Positions 1-6,747 of a stretch of 9,996 nt of DNA are shown piece by piece (position 1 is the first letter of the stretch; every line of letters starts with the position of its first letter). Origin of the DNA: Oscillospiraceae bacterium (lineage in GTDB: Bacteria > Bacillota > Clostridia > Oscillospirales > Ruminococcaceae). A model generated the notes under the pieces. It was not told where the DNA came from. It worked only from the letters and a program-made list of their open reading frames with translations, and made no database searches. The position numbers and the translations under genes are program-made. Location: positions 1 through 9,996 of the forward strand of contig JAEDMB010000067.1 in assembly GCA_016303235.1 (NCBI GenBank), read 5' to 3'.

Positions 1-43
1 AGTTGTGCGGTCAATAAGTATTTCAGATTTGTTATGCGTTCTC

Positions 44-81
44 TGAGTGCGGGATTTTTTACGATTCTGCACTCATTTTTT
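44..81 (+). terminator. Intrinsic terminator/attenuator in the infC leader (probable L20 leader)
   Basis: Bases 44-56 pair with 63-75 to give a 13-bp stem: seven perfect pairs at the base (TGAGTGC with GCACTCA), then a mix of Watson-Crick and G-U pairs, closed by a 6-nt loop. Six T residues follow at 76-81, the classic form of a factor-independent terminator. It lies about 18 nt before the infC Shine-Dalgarno site. Firmicutes commonly control infC-rpmI-rplT by L20-dependent transcription attenuation in this leader, so I infer an attenuator. The upstream part that would hold the promoter and antiterminator is outside the window. It could instead be the terminator of an unseen upstream gene, since bases 1-43 show no convincing gene. 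Confidence 0.7.
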
Positions 82-98
82 GTTTCTATAATTTTTTT

Positions 99-105
99 GG
101 AGGTG
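99..105 (+). promoter_or_regulatory. infC Shine-Dalgarno site that decides the start codon
   Basis: GGAGGTG is a near-perfect anti-16S match. It leaves only 1 nt before the TTG at 107 (3 nt if counted from GGAGG), too close for normal initiation. It leaves 7 nt (9 from GGAGG) before the in-frame ATT at 113, which is ideal. This spacing argues for ATT as the true start. Confidence 0.7.
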
Positions 106-112
106 CTTGAAC

Positions 113-631
113 ATTAGCAAACAGGAACTGCAAATCAACGAAGAAATAAGAGATAAAGAAATTCTCGTAATCGACGCTGATGGTAAGAAGCTCGGCGTTA
201 TGTCCGCCAGAGATGCCCAGAAAATCGCATTTGAAAAGAATCTTGATTTGGTAAAAATCGCTCCGCAGGCTACACCGCCTGTATGCCGTATTATGGATTA
301 CGGTAAATTCTGCTTTGAACAGACCAAGCGTGAAAAAGAAGCTAAGAAAAATCAGAAGGTTGTTTCAATTAAAGAAATCAGAATGTTTTCCACTATCGAT
401 ACACACGACTTTGAAACTAAAGTCAATCAGGCGGAAAAATTCCTGAAATCAGGTGATAAACTCAAGGTTTCAATAAGATTCCGCAAGCGTGCTATTGCTC
501 ACCCACAGCTGGGAGAGGAATTGCTTGAGCGATTCAAAGAAGCAGTTTCATCTGTCGGCACTGTTGAAAAGCCCGCCAAAATGGAAGGACGAAGCCTCGT
601 GATGTTCGTCTCTCCTAAATCATCAAAATAA
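113..631 (+). CDS. infC: Translation initiation factor IF-3, probably starting at ATT
   Basis: IF3 binds the 30S subunit, keeps it apart from 50S and checks start-codon/initiator-tRNA pairing. The 172-residue product has the expected two domains. The N-domain opens SKQELQINEEIRD and ends with the family signature RIMDYGKFCFEQTK at residues 59-72. A Lys/Glu-rich linker follows, then the C-domain from about residue 83. I chose ATT at 113 over TTG at 107 because of ribosome-site spacing and because the product then begins (M)SK like IF3 of Geobacillus, whose gene is known to use AUU. In enteric bacteria the AUU start lets IF3 repress itself, and the same may hold here. The usual C-domain motif FRGREMAH reads FRKRAIAH (residues 123-130), a mild divergence. 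If TTG is used the protein gains two residues. Function is near certain; the start is probable. Confidence 0.93.
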   Translation: MSKQELQINEEIRDKEILVIDADGKKLGVMSARDAQKIAFEKNLDLVKIAPQATPPVCRIMDYGKFCFEQTKREKEAKKNQKVVSIKEIRMFSTIDTHDFETKVNQAEKFLKSGDKLKVSIRFRKRAIAHPQLGEELLERFKEAVSSVGTVEKPAKMEGRSLVMFVSPKSSK

Positions 632-644
632 GGAGGATACTAAA

Positions 645-848
645 ATGGCAAAGGTTAAAGTAAAGACACATTCAGGTGCTAAAAAGCGTTTTAAGATTAC
701 AGGCAGTGGCAAGGTTAAGTATCAGCACACAAACAAGAGACACAGACTTACTCAGAAGGATACAAAGCGTAAGAGAATTGCAAGAAATGCAGGCCTTTGC
801 GGAACTGCAAATGCTCCGGCAATCAAGAAACTCGTTCCCTATATGTAA
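645..848 (+). CDS. rpmI: 50S ribosomal protein L35 (bL35)
   Basis: This 67-residue, strongly basic protein has the standard bL35 length and pattern: MAKVKVKTHSGAKKRF at the start, a Lys/Arg-rich middle with KRHRL (residues 31-35), and an end in KKLVPYM. It is a structural protein of the large subunit. AGGAGG at 631-636 lies 8 nt before the ATG and overlaps the infC stop codon, so the 13-nt gap suggests coupled translation with IF3. The closing Met after the usual Pro-Tyr is a trivial extension. Its place between infC and rplT is the conserved bacterial order, and it should share their L20-type control. Confidence 0.97.
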   Translation: MAKVKVKTHSGAKKRFKITGSGKVKYQHTNKRHRLTQKDTKRKRIARNAGLCGTANAPAIKKLVPYM

Positions 849-884
849 TCGCTTAAAAAATAATTTTTTGGAGGTAAAAGAACT

Positions 885-1238
885 ATGGCTCGTGTTAAGG
901 GTGCAATGATGACTCGCAAGAGAAGAAATAAGACACTTAAACTCGCAAAGGGTTACTTCGGTGCTAAGAGCAAGCACTTTAAAATGGCTAAACAGGCCGT
1001 AATGAAATCAGGCAACTATGCATACATCGGAAGAAAGCAGAGAAAGAGAAACTTCAGAAGAATCTGGATTACAAGAATTTCAGCAGCAGCTCAGCTCAAT
1101 GGTATGAATTATTCAACATTCATGAACGGTTGCAAGAAGGCTGGTATTACTCTCAACAGAAAAATGCTTTCTGAAATAGCTATAAACGATGCTTCCGGAT
1201 TTACTGCAATTGCTGAAAAGGCAAAGGCTTCTCTCTAA
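885..1238 (+). CDS. rplT: 50S ribosomal protein L20 (bL20)
   Basis: This 117-residue basic protein has bL20 hallmarks: MARVKGAMMTRKRRNK at the start, LAKGYFGAKS (residues 20-29), SGNYAYIGRKQRKRNFRR (42-59), WITRISAAA and the Ala-rich C-terminus. The N-terminal basic tail binds 23S rRNA and is needed early in 50S assembly; the globular C-terminal domain is the part known in other bacteria to bind the operon mRNA and repress it. GGAGGT at 870-875 lies 9 nt before ATG. The 36-nt gap from rpmI is AT-rich (AAAAAATAATTTTTT) with no convincing structure. A terminator follows directly, so this is the last gene of the operon. Confidence 0.97.
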   Translation: MARVKGAMMTRKRRNKTLKLAKGYFGAKSKHFKMAKQAVMKSGNYAYIGRKQRKRNFRRIWITRISAAAQLNGMNYSTFMNGCKKAGITLNRKMLSEIAINDASGFTAIAEKAKASL

Positions 1239-1253
1239 TCGTTTTTTGATTAT

Positions 1254-1289
1254 AAACACGCTCCTTAATTAAAAGAGCGTGTTTTGTTT
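1254..1289 (+). terminator. Intrinsic terminator of the infC-rpmI-rplT operon
   Basis: AAACACGCTC (1254-1263) and GAGCGTGTTT (1275-1284) form a perfect 10-bp stem. The 11-nt loop contains TTAATTAA, which may pair further. The tail TTTTGTTT (1282-1289) is U-rich but interrupted by one G, so some read-through into the following methyltransferase gene is possible. It starts 16 nt after the rplT stop. Confidence 0.85.
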
Positions 1290-1308
1290 ATAAAAAAGGG
1301 GACAGGAA

Positions 1309-2094
1309 ATGGAAATAATAACTTCAAAGGATAACCCTGCTGTTAAGCTTTACAGAAAGCTTTCGGAATCAAAAAAAGAACGTTCCGCATATAATATGTT
1401 CGTGCTTGAGGGACTAAGAATAGTTATGGACGCTTTGAAGGAAAACAGCGGTCTTAAATATTTAATCATTACTCAGCAGGCTTTTGAACGGTTTGAATCA
1501 GAAATTTCACAGGCTGATTTGAATAACACAAGGCTTATTGTAATTTCAAATGAACTTGGGAACAAAATCGCTCAGACCGAAAAAACTCAGGGAGTATTTG
1601 CTGTATGCAGTATTCCGCCTGCAAAAAAGCTTAATCTTGATTCTGACGGAAAATATATAGTTCTTCACAGAGTTCAGGACCCCGGAAATATGGGAATGAT
1701 TATCCGTACTGCCGATGCACTCGGAATAGACGGAATAATAACTTCTGAATGTTGTGATTTATACAATCCGAAAGTTATACGCTCTACAATGGGGTCAGTA
1801 TTCCGAATGAAAATATACAATGAACCCGATACGGATATAATATTCTCTGAACTTTCAGAAAAAAATATAAAATCCTTTGCGTCCGTAATAGATACCGATG
1901 CAGTCAGCATAAATAATATCAGCCTTAAGGGCGGGTGTGCCGTATTTATCGGAAATGAGGGAAACGGACTTCCGGAAGAAGTTTCGGAAAAATGCAGTTT
2001 CAGAATAACTATCCCTATGCATGGAACTATAAATTCCCTTAATGCCGGAATGGCATGCGGTATTCTTATGTGGGAGATGAAACGCAATGGATAA
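1309..2094 (+). CDS. SpoU/TrmH-family RNA 2'-O-methyltransferase (YsgA-like)
   Basis: This 261-residue enzyme should methylate a ribose 2'-OH in rRNA or tRNA using S-adenosylmethionine. Residues 1 to about 100 form the small substrate-binding domain of this family (ITSKDNPAVKLYRKL, then FVLEGLRIVMDAL). The rest is the trefoil-knot SPOUT domain with all three motifs: VQDPGNMGMIIRTADALG (122-139, catalytic Arg133), VFIGNEGNGLP (212-222) and ITIPMHGTINSLNAGMACG (233-251). The nearest type I recognise is Bacillus YsgA, which also lies near rplT; from memory it was assigned to a 23S A-loop guanosine, but the target here is not provable from sequence. AAGGGG at 1296-1301 lies 7 nt before ATG. No clear promoter is visible in the 70-nt gap after rplT, so it may depend on terminator read-through. 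The last 8 nt overlap dprA. Confidence 0.9.
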   Translation: MEIITSKDNPAVKLYRKLSESKKERSAYNMFVLEGLRIVMDALKENSGLKYLIITQQAFERFESEISQADLNNTRLIVISNELGNKIAQTEKTQGVFAVCSIPPAKKLNLDSDGKYIVLHRVQDPGNMGMIIRTADALGIDGIITSECCDLYNPKVIRSTMGSVFRMKIYNEPDTDIIFSELSEKNIKSFASVIDTDAVSINNISLKGGCAVFIGNEGNGLPEEVSEKCSFRITIPMHGTINSLNAGMACGILMWEMKRNG

Positions 2095-3253
2095 GGTCAA
2101 ATACTGGCTTTGGCTTACGGAAGTTTTCGGAATCGGAAGTGAACGCCTCTGGACTGCCATGCAGTGCTTTGATGACCCTGCCGTAGCTTACTGGGAACTT
2201 TGCAGAGATACTCATGGTTTAAAACTGAATCAGAAAGAACTCTCAAATATAAGAAGTATATCACTTGAAAGCTGTATGAAGCTTATTGAAATATATAAAG
2301 AGCGTGGAATTTCTGTCACGGGATTTTCAAGCCGTGAATATCCTCAGTATCTCAAAAATATATATAATCCCCCTGCCGTGCTTTTCTATAAAGGTGATAT
2401 AGAATGTCTTAACCGTATGCCGGCAATAACTATCGTAGGGGCAAGACGTTCTTCAAATCAGAGCCTTATGATTGCTGACCGTCTTTCACGTGAACTTGCA
2501 CAAAGCGGTTTTATTATAGTAAGCGGTTTTGCAAGGGGTACGGATATAAATTCACATCTCGGTGCGGTAAGTGTTGGCTGTCCGACAGTCTGTGTTATGG
2601 CATGCGGTCTTGATGTTGATTATCCGAGAGAAAATTTTATTTACCGTGATTCAGTACTTAAAAACGGCGGAGTGTTTATAAGTGAATATCCTCTCGGAAC
2701 TCCTCCTCTTCAGCAGAATTTTCCGAAAAGAAACCGTATACTTTCGGGATTAAGTCGTGGAGTAGTTGTCGTTGAGGCGGGAGAGAAAAGCGGTTCGCTT
2801 ATTACTGCGGAGCTTGCTCTCGAACAGAACAGGGAAGTTTTCTGTGTTCCTCCGGCAAATATATATGACAAAAGCTATGCGGGAAATATAAAATTTCTCC
2901 GTGACGGTGCAGTTGCGGTTTACGGATATGAGGATATAACAGGCTATTTCAATCTTTTTAATGATGATGAAGTCATTCCGGAAACAGATGAACCGGATAT
3001 TCAAGCCGGAACTGTTCCCGAAATTCCGGAAATCCCCGAAAATTCCGCCGAATCCGTAAAAGTCAGCGATTTGTCTGAATTTTCAGATATACAGAAAGAA
3101 ATAATAAGAATACTTATGCAGGGTAAAACTCATATTGATATTATTTCTGACAAGCTCGGCTATGATGTTTCCGAACTTATGGCAGAAATAACAAATCTGG
3201 AATTTGATGATGTTATCCAGTCTTTTCCGGGCAAAATATACGGATTGAAATAA
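2087..3253 (+). CDS. dprA: DNA-processing protein DprA (Smf)
   Basis: DprA binds incoming single-stranded DNA in the cytoplasm during natural transformation and loads RecA; it is also kept in species not known to be competent. The 388-residue protein has three parts. Residues 1-70 form a helical SAM-like region. Residues about 80-285 form the Rossmann-like DprA fold with TIVGARRSS (115-123), VSGFARGTDINSH (145-157), CGLDVDYPREN (173-183), FPKRNRILSGLS (212-223) and EAGEKSGSLITAE (230-242). Residues about 333-388 form a winged-helix C-terminus. Between the last two lies an acidic, proline-rich linker (about 293-332). The usual VPG and GTN motifs read VPP and AGN here (254-267). The ATG overlaps the upstream stop by 8 nt, with GGGAG at 2072-2076. 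It lies before topA, a standard Firmicutes pairing. Confidence 0.95.
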   Translation: MDKVKYWLWLTEVFGIGSERLWTAMQCFDDPAVAYWELCRDTHGLKLNQKELSNIRSISLESCMKLIEIYKERGISVTGFSSREYPQYLKNIYNPPAVLFYKGDIECLNRMPAITIVGARRSSNQSLMIADRLSRELAQSGFIIVSGFARGTDINSHLGAVSVGCPTVCVMACGLDVDYPRENFIYRDSVLKNGGVFISEYPLGTPPLQQNFPKRNRILSGLSRGVVVVEAGEKSGSLITAELALEQNREVFCVPPANIYDKSYAGNIKFLRDGAVAVYGYEDITGYFNLFNDDEVIPETDEPDIQAGTVPEIPEIPENSAESVKVSDLSEFSDIQKEIIRILMQGKTHIDIISDKLGYDVSELMAEITNLEFDDVIQSFPGKIYGLK

Positions 3254-3265
3254 ATTCATAAAAAA

Positions 3266-3297
3266 TTGTAATTTCTTTGAGAATATTTATGTATAAT
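3266..3297 (+). promoter_or_regulatory. Probable sigma-A-type promoter for topA
   Basis: A perfect TATAAT at 3292-3297 lies in the 86-nt gap after dprA, 28 nt before the topA Shine-Dalgarno site. That leaves room for a start point near 3304. The best -35 match is weak: TTGTAA at 3266-3271, at a long 20-nt spacing. The flanks are very AT-rich, which lowers the value of the match. No terminator for dprA is visible in the gap, so read-through may also supply topA. Confidence 0.5.
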
Positions 3298-3339
3298 ATT
3301 TTCAGAAAAATTTTTAAATTCAGCAGGAGTGAATAGAGA

Positions 3340-5412
3340 ATGTCCAGCAATTTAGTTATAGTGGAATCGCCTGCAAAGGCTAAGACAATACAGAAATATC
3401 TCGGAAACGGATACGAGGTAATAGCATCAATGGGTCATGTGCGTGACCTTCCGAAATCAAAGCTCGGTGTTGATACTGAAAACGGCTTTCAGCCACAGTA
3501 TGTTGATATGAAAGGCAAGGAGGACGTTATCAAGGAGCTTAAAAAACATGCTAAAAAATGCGATAAAGTATATCTCGCAACCGACCCCGACCGTGAGGGT
3601 GAGGCTATATCATGGCATATAGCACAGATGCTTAAACTTGATATGAATGATAATAACCGTGTTGAATTTAACGAAATAACTAAAACCGGTATTCAGAACG
3701 GAATGAGCAATCCGCATAAAATTAACATAGACCTTGTAAATGCACAGCAGGCAAGACGTATTCTCGACCGCCTTGTAGGATATAAATTAAGTCCTTTTCT
3801 CTGGAAAAAAGTAAAAAGAGGTCTTTCCGCCGGCCGTGTCCAGTCAGTAGCAGTGAGAATTGTTGTTGAACGTGAAAATGAAATCAGAAAATTCGTCCCT
3901 AAGGAATACTGGTCAGTAGATGCAGTATTTTCAGCATCGGGAAAGGATTTTAAAGCCTCTCTCGTAGCTGTTGACGGAAATAAAATTGATATGCCGGACG
4001 GACAGTTTGCACATGATATTCTCGAACGTCTTAAAGGTGCGGAATACGCTGTTACAGCCGTAAGAAAAAAAGTCGTAAAAAAACAGCCCTCTCCTCCTTT
4101 TATAACATCAACCTTACAGCAGGACGCTTCACGCCGTCTTGGATTTGCCTCAAAGCGTACTATGAAAATAGCTCAGGAACTTTATGAGGGTGTTGATATT
4201 CAGGGTATGGGAGCAGTCGGTCTTATAACATATATGAGAACAGACAGCTTAAGAATATCCGAGGAGGCACAAAATTCCGCAAGAGATTATATTGAATCAG
4301 TATACGGAAAAAGCTATCTTCCGGCAACTCCTAAAGTATATAAATCAAAGAAAAACGCTCAGGACGCTCATGAGGCTATAAGACCGTCTATTATAGACCT
4401 TACTCCCTCAAAAGTAAAATCAAGCCTTACCGATGAACAGTATAAGCTTTATAAATTAATCTGGGAAAGATTTATCGCATGTCAGATGGAAAATGCACTT
4501 CTTGATACAGTTTCAGTTGATATCGAAACATGTGGCTGTATGTTCAGGGCATCGGGATATTCAGTCAAATTTGACGGTTTCACGGTTCTTTATACTGAGT
4601 CAACTGATAATGATGAGGAAAACAAAAAGGAACTCCCTCCGCTTTCAAAAGGTGATAAGCTTGTTTTAAAATCCCTTGCAGGAAATCAGCATTTTACACA
4701 GCCTCCCGCAAGATATTCGGAGGCAACACTTATAAAGGCTCTTGAGGAAAACGGCATAGGCAGACCAAGCACATACGCTCCTACAATTACAACAATAATT
4801 TCAAGGCTTTATGTCGAACATGAGGGAAAACAGCTTAAACCTACAAATTTAGGCGAAGTTACTACTGACCTTATGAAAGAGCATTTCAAAAATATCGTTG
4901 ACTATAAATTCACGGCTCAAATGGAAAGCAATCTTGACTGTATCGAACACGGTGAAAAGGACTGGGTAAAAACTCTTGATGAATTTTACAGTGATTTTTC
5001 CGATACCCTTAAAAAAGCCGAAGAAGCTATGGAGGGCAAGCGTGTAAAAGTTCCCGATGAGGAAACCGATGAAATATGCGAACAGTGCGGTAAAAAAATG
5101 GTAATAAAATACGGCCCTTACGGAAAATTTATAGCATGCTCGGGATTTCCGGAATGTAAAAATACAAAGAAAATCATTCAGGAAACAAAGGGAAACTGTC
5201 CTCTTTGCGGTAAAAAGATTCTTGTCAAGAAATCCAAAAAGGGAAGAAGTTTTTACGGCTGTGAGGGATTTCCGGAATGTAATTTCATGACATGGAATGA
5301 ACCTGTTGAAGAAAAATGTCCGCAGTGCGGAAATTCTCTTTTCAGAAAAGGAAGAAAAAACGGCAAGCTTGTATGTGAAAAACCTGAATGTGGATACGAA
5401 AGGGATATATAA
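3340..5412 (+). CDS. topA: DNA topoisomerase I (type IA)
   Basis: TopA relaxes negative supercoils by cutting one strand through a 5'-phosphotyrosine link. The 690-residue protein matches the usual Firmicutes length (Bacillus TopA is about 691). The TOPRIM domain (about 3-120) shows VESPAKAKT with Glu9 and TDPDREGEAISWH with the metal ligands Asp82, Asp84 and Glu86. The toroidal core carries LSAGRVQSVA (162-171), the active site GLITYMRTDS with Tyr298, and ENGIGRPSTYAPT (470-482). The C-terminus carries three Cys4 zinc ribbons: Cys580/583/600/606, Cys620/623/641/647 and Cys660/663/679/684. Each has the Topo_C_ZnRpt pattern and should help single-strand binding. AGGAGTG at 3325-3331 lies 8 nt before ATG. 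The first two ribbons share an exact 18-bp repeat. trmFO starts 3 nt after the stop. Confidence 0.98.
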   Translation: MSSNLVIVESPAKAKTIQKYLGNGYEVIASMGHVRDLPKSKLGVDTENGFQPQYVDMKGKEDVIKELKKHAKKCDKVYLATDPDREGEAISWHIAQMLKLDMNDNNRVEFNEITKTGIQNGMSNPHKINIDLVNAQQARRILDRLVGYKLSPFLWKKVKRGLSAGRVQSVAVRIVVERENEIRKFVPKEYWSVDAVFSASGKDFKASLVAVDGNKIDMPDGQFAHDILERLKGAEYAVTAVRKKVVKKQPSPPFITSTLQQDASRRLGFASKRTMKIAQELYEGVDIQGMGAVGLITYMRTDSLRISEEAQNSARDYIESVYGKSYLPATPKVYKSKKNAQDAHEAIRPSIIDLTPSKVKSSLTDEQYKLYKLIWERFIACQMENALLDTVSVDIETCGCMFRASGYSVKFDGFTVLYTESTDNDEENKKELPPLSKGDKLVLKSLAGNQHFTQPPARYSEATLIKALEENGIGRPSTYAPTITTIISRLYVEHEGKQLKPTNLGEVTTDLMKEHFKNIVDYKFTAQMESNLDCIEHGEKDWVKTLDEFYSDFSDTLKKAEEAMEGKRVKVPDEETDEICEQCGKKMVIKYGPYGKFIACSGFPECKNTKKIIQETKGNCPLCGKKILVKKSKKGRSFYGCEGFPECNFMTWNEPVEEKCPQCGNSLFRKGRKNGKLVCEKPECGYERDI
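5142..5282 (+). repeat. Pair of exact 18-bp in-frame direct repeats in the topA zinc-ribbon region
   Basis: GGGATTTCCGGAATGTAA occurs at 5142-5159 and again at 5265-5282, exactly 123 bp (41 codons) apart and in the same reading frame. Each copy encodes GFPEC plus the next Lys/Asn, the second half of a Cys4 zinc ribbon. It reflects duplication of the ribbon module or strong constraint on it. Confidence 0.9.
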
Positions 5413-5415
5413 TAT

Positions 5416-6747
5416 ATGGCAGAAAAAAATACAGTAACAGTTATAGGCGGAGGACTTGCCGGCTGTGAGGCATCATGGCAACTTGCACAAAGGGGAATTA
5501 AAGTAAACCTTTTTGAAATGAAACCAAAAAAATATACTCCTGCACATAAATTTGAAGGTCTTGCGGAGCTTGTATGCTCCAATTCCCTTAAAGCATCAAG
5601 GCTTGAATCATCGGCAGGACTTCTCAAAGAGGAAATGCGTCGTCTTGGTTCGCTTATAGTTCCGTGTGCGGAGGAAACTTCCGTTGAAGCAGGAGGAGCG
5701 TTAGCAGTTGACCGTGAAAAATTTTCACTTCTTGTTACGGACAAAATAAAATCCCATGAAAATATAAATATAATTTCTGAAGAAGTAAAGGAAATTCCTG
5801 ACGGCAATGTAATTATTGCAACAGGCCCTCTTACATCAGATGAACTTTCAAAGGATATAGACAGAATATGCGGAAACAAATTAAGCTTTTTCGATGCAGT
5901 CGCTCCGATAGTTTCATTTGAAAGCCTTGACAAAAATCTTGTATTCTTTGCGTCAAGATATGACAGGGGAGATGCGGATTATATCAACTGCCCTATGAAC
6001 AAGGAAGAATATGCAAGATTTTACAATGAACTTATAAACGCTGAATCTGCTGAATTAAAGGATTTTGATAAAAAGGCGTTCAAGGTATATGAAGGCTGTA
6101 TGCCCATAGAGGTACTTGCAAAGCGTGGGGAAGATACAATGCGTTTCGGCCCTCTTAAGCCTGTCGGACTTATCGATAAAAGAACAGGAAAACGTCCCTA
6201 TGCCGTTGTACAGCTCCGAAAGGAAAACCGTGAGGGTACAATGTATAATCTTGTGGGATTTCAGACAAATCTAAAATTCGGAGAGCAGAAACGTGTATTT
6301 TCAATGATTACGGGACTTGAAAATGCCGAATTTTTAAGATACGGAGTAATGCACAGAAATTTCTTTATAGACAGTCCAAAGCTATTGAAACCTACTTTTG
6401 AAATGAAAACACGTTCGGGATTATTCTTTGCAGGACAGATGACAGGTGTCGAGGGCTATATAGAATCTGCAATGAGTGGTATTATAGCCGGAATAAATAT
6501 GTACTGCCGTATCACAGGAAAAAATCCACTTATACTCCCCAGAGAAACTATGACAGGAGCATTGACCGCATATATAAGCGATGAATTTGTAACTGATTTT
6601 CAGCCTATGGGTTGCAATATGGGAATACTGCCCGAACTTGGTACGAGAATCAAAGATAAAAAACTTAAATACGGTGCATATGCCGAAAGAGCTTTAAAGG
6701 CTCTTGATGAAAGTCTTGCGAGGTTTAATAATGAAAATAATAGTTGA
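5416..6747 (+). CDS. trmFO: tRNA (uracil-54-C5)-methyltransferase, folate/FAD-dependent
   Basis: TrmFO makes m5U54 in the T-loop of tRNA, taking the methylene group from methylenetetrahydrofolate with FAD as reductant, unlike the SAM-dependent TrmA of enteric bacteria. The 443-residue protein opens with the FAD-binding VTVIGGGLAGCEAS (7-20). It carries ELVCSNSLKA (51-60) with Cys54 and YEGCMPIEVLAKRG (225-238) with Cys228, equivalent to the two catalytic cysteines known in Bacillus (53 and 226). GLFFAGQMTGVEGYIESAMSG (335-355) is the family's second flavin-site motif. It begins 3 nt after topA; the only Shine-Dalgarno candidate is a weak AAAGGG at 5399-5404 inside topA, so coupling to topA translation is likely. 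Its 3' end overlaps plsX by 17 nt. It often sits next to topA in Firmicutes. Confidence 0.97.
   Translation: MAEKNTVTVIGGGLAGCEASWQLAQRGIKVNLFEMKPKKYTPAHKFEGLAELVCSNSLKASRLESSAGLLKEEMRRLGSLIVPCAEETSVEAGGALAVDREKFSLLVTDKIKSHENINIISEEVKEIPDGNVIIATGPLTSDELSKDIDRICGNKLSFFDAVAPIVSFESLDKNLVFFASRYDRGDADYINCPMNKEEYARFYNELINAESAELKDFDKKAFKVYEGCMPIEVLAKRGEDTMRFGPLKPVGLIDKRTGKRPYAVVQLRKENREGTMYNLVGFQTNLKFGEQKRVFSMITGLENAEFLRYGVMHRNFFIDSPKLLKPTFEMKTRSGLFFAGQMTGVEGYIESAMSGIIAGINMYCRITGKNPLILPRETMTGALTAYISDEFVTDFQPMGCNMGILPELGTRIKDKKLKYGAYAERALKALDESLARFNNENNS

Noticed and set aside
1..43. Possible end of an upstream gene
   Set aside because: One frame is open to position 115, but its translation runs through the terminator hairpin and shows no recognisable protein; the segment is too short to judge.
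87..92. TATAAT just before the infC ribosome site
   Set aside because: The -35 region (ATTCTG at 17-nt spacing) is poor, and transcription from it would start at or within the Shine-Dalgarno sequence.
855..869. AAAAAA-TAA-TTTTTT hairpin between rpmI and rplT
   Set aside because: Six A-T pairs with a 3-nt loop would be very unstable, and termination here would separate rplT from its operon.
672..977. Open frames on both strands overlapping rpmI and rplT
   Set aside because: They cover conserved ribosomal-protein genes in shifted frames; the products are Cys/Ser-rich or motif-free.
1251..1294. TATAAA-like boxes between rplT and the methyltransferase gene
   Set aside because: They fall inside the terminator or directly against the ribosome site, and no acceptable -35 sequence precedes them.
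5253..5933. Antisense open frame of 226 codons over topA and trmFO
   Set aside because: Ser/Pro-rich low-complexity translation opposite two certain genes, with no recognisable motif; a by-product of codon bias.
6704..6730. TTG start for plsX nine residues upstream
   Set aside because: It lies inside trmFO, no Shine-Dalgarno site fits it as well as GAGGT fits ATG 6731, and PlsX proteins begin with the MKI-VDA-GGDNAP segment found at 6731.
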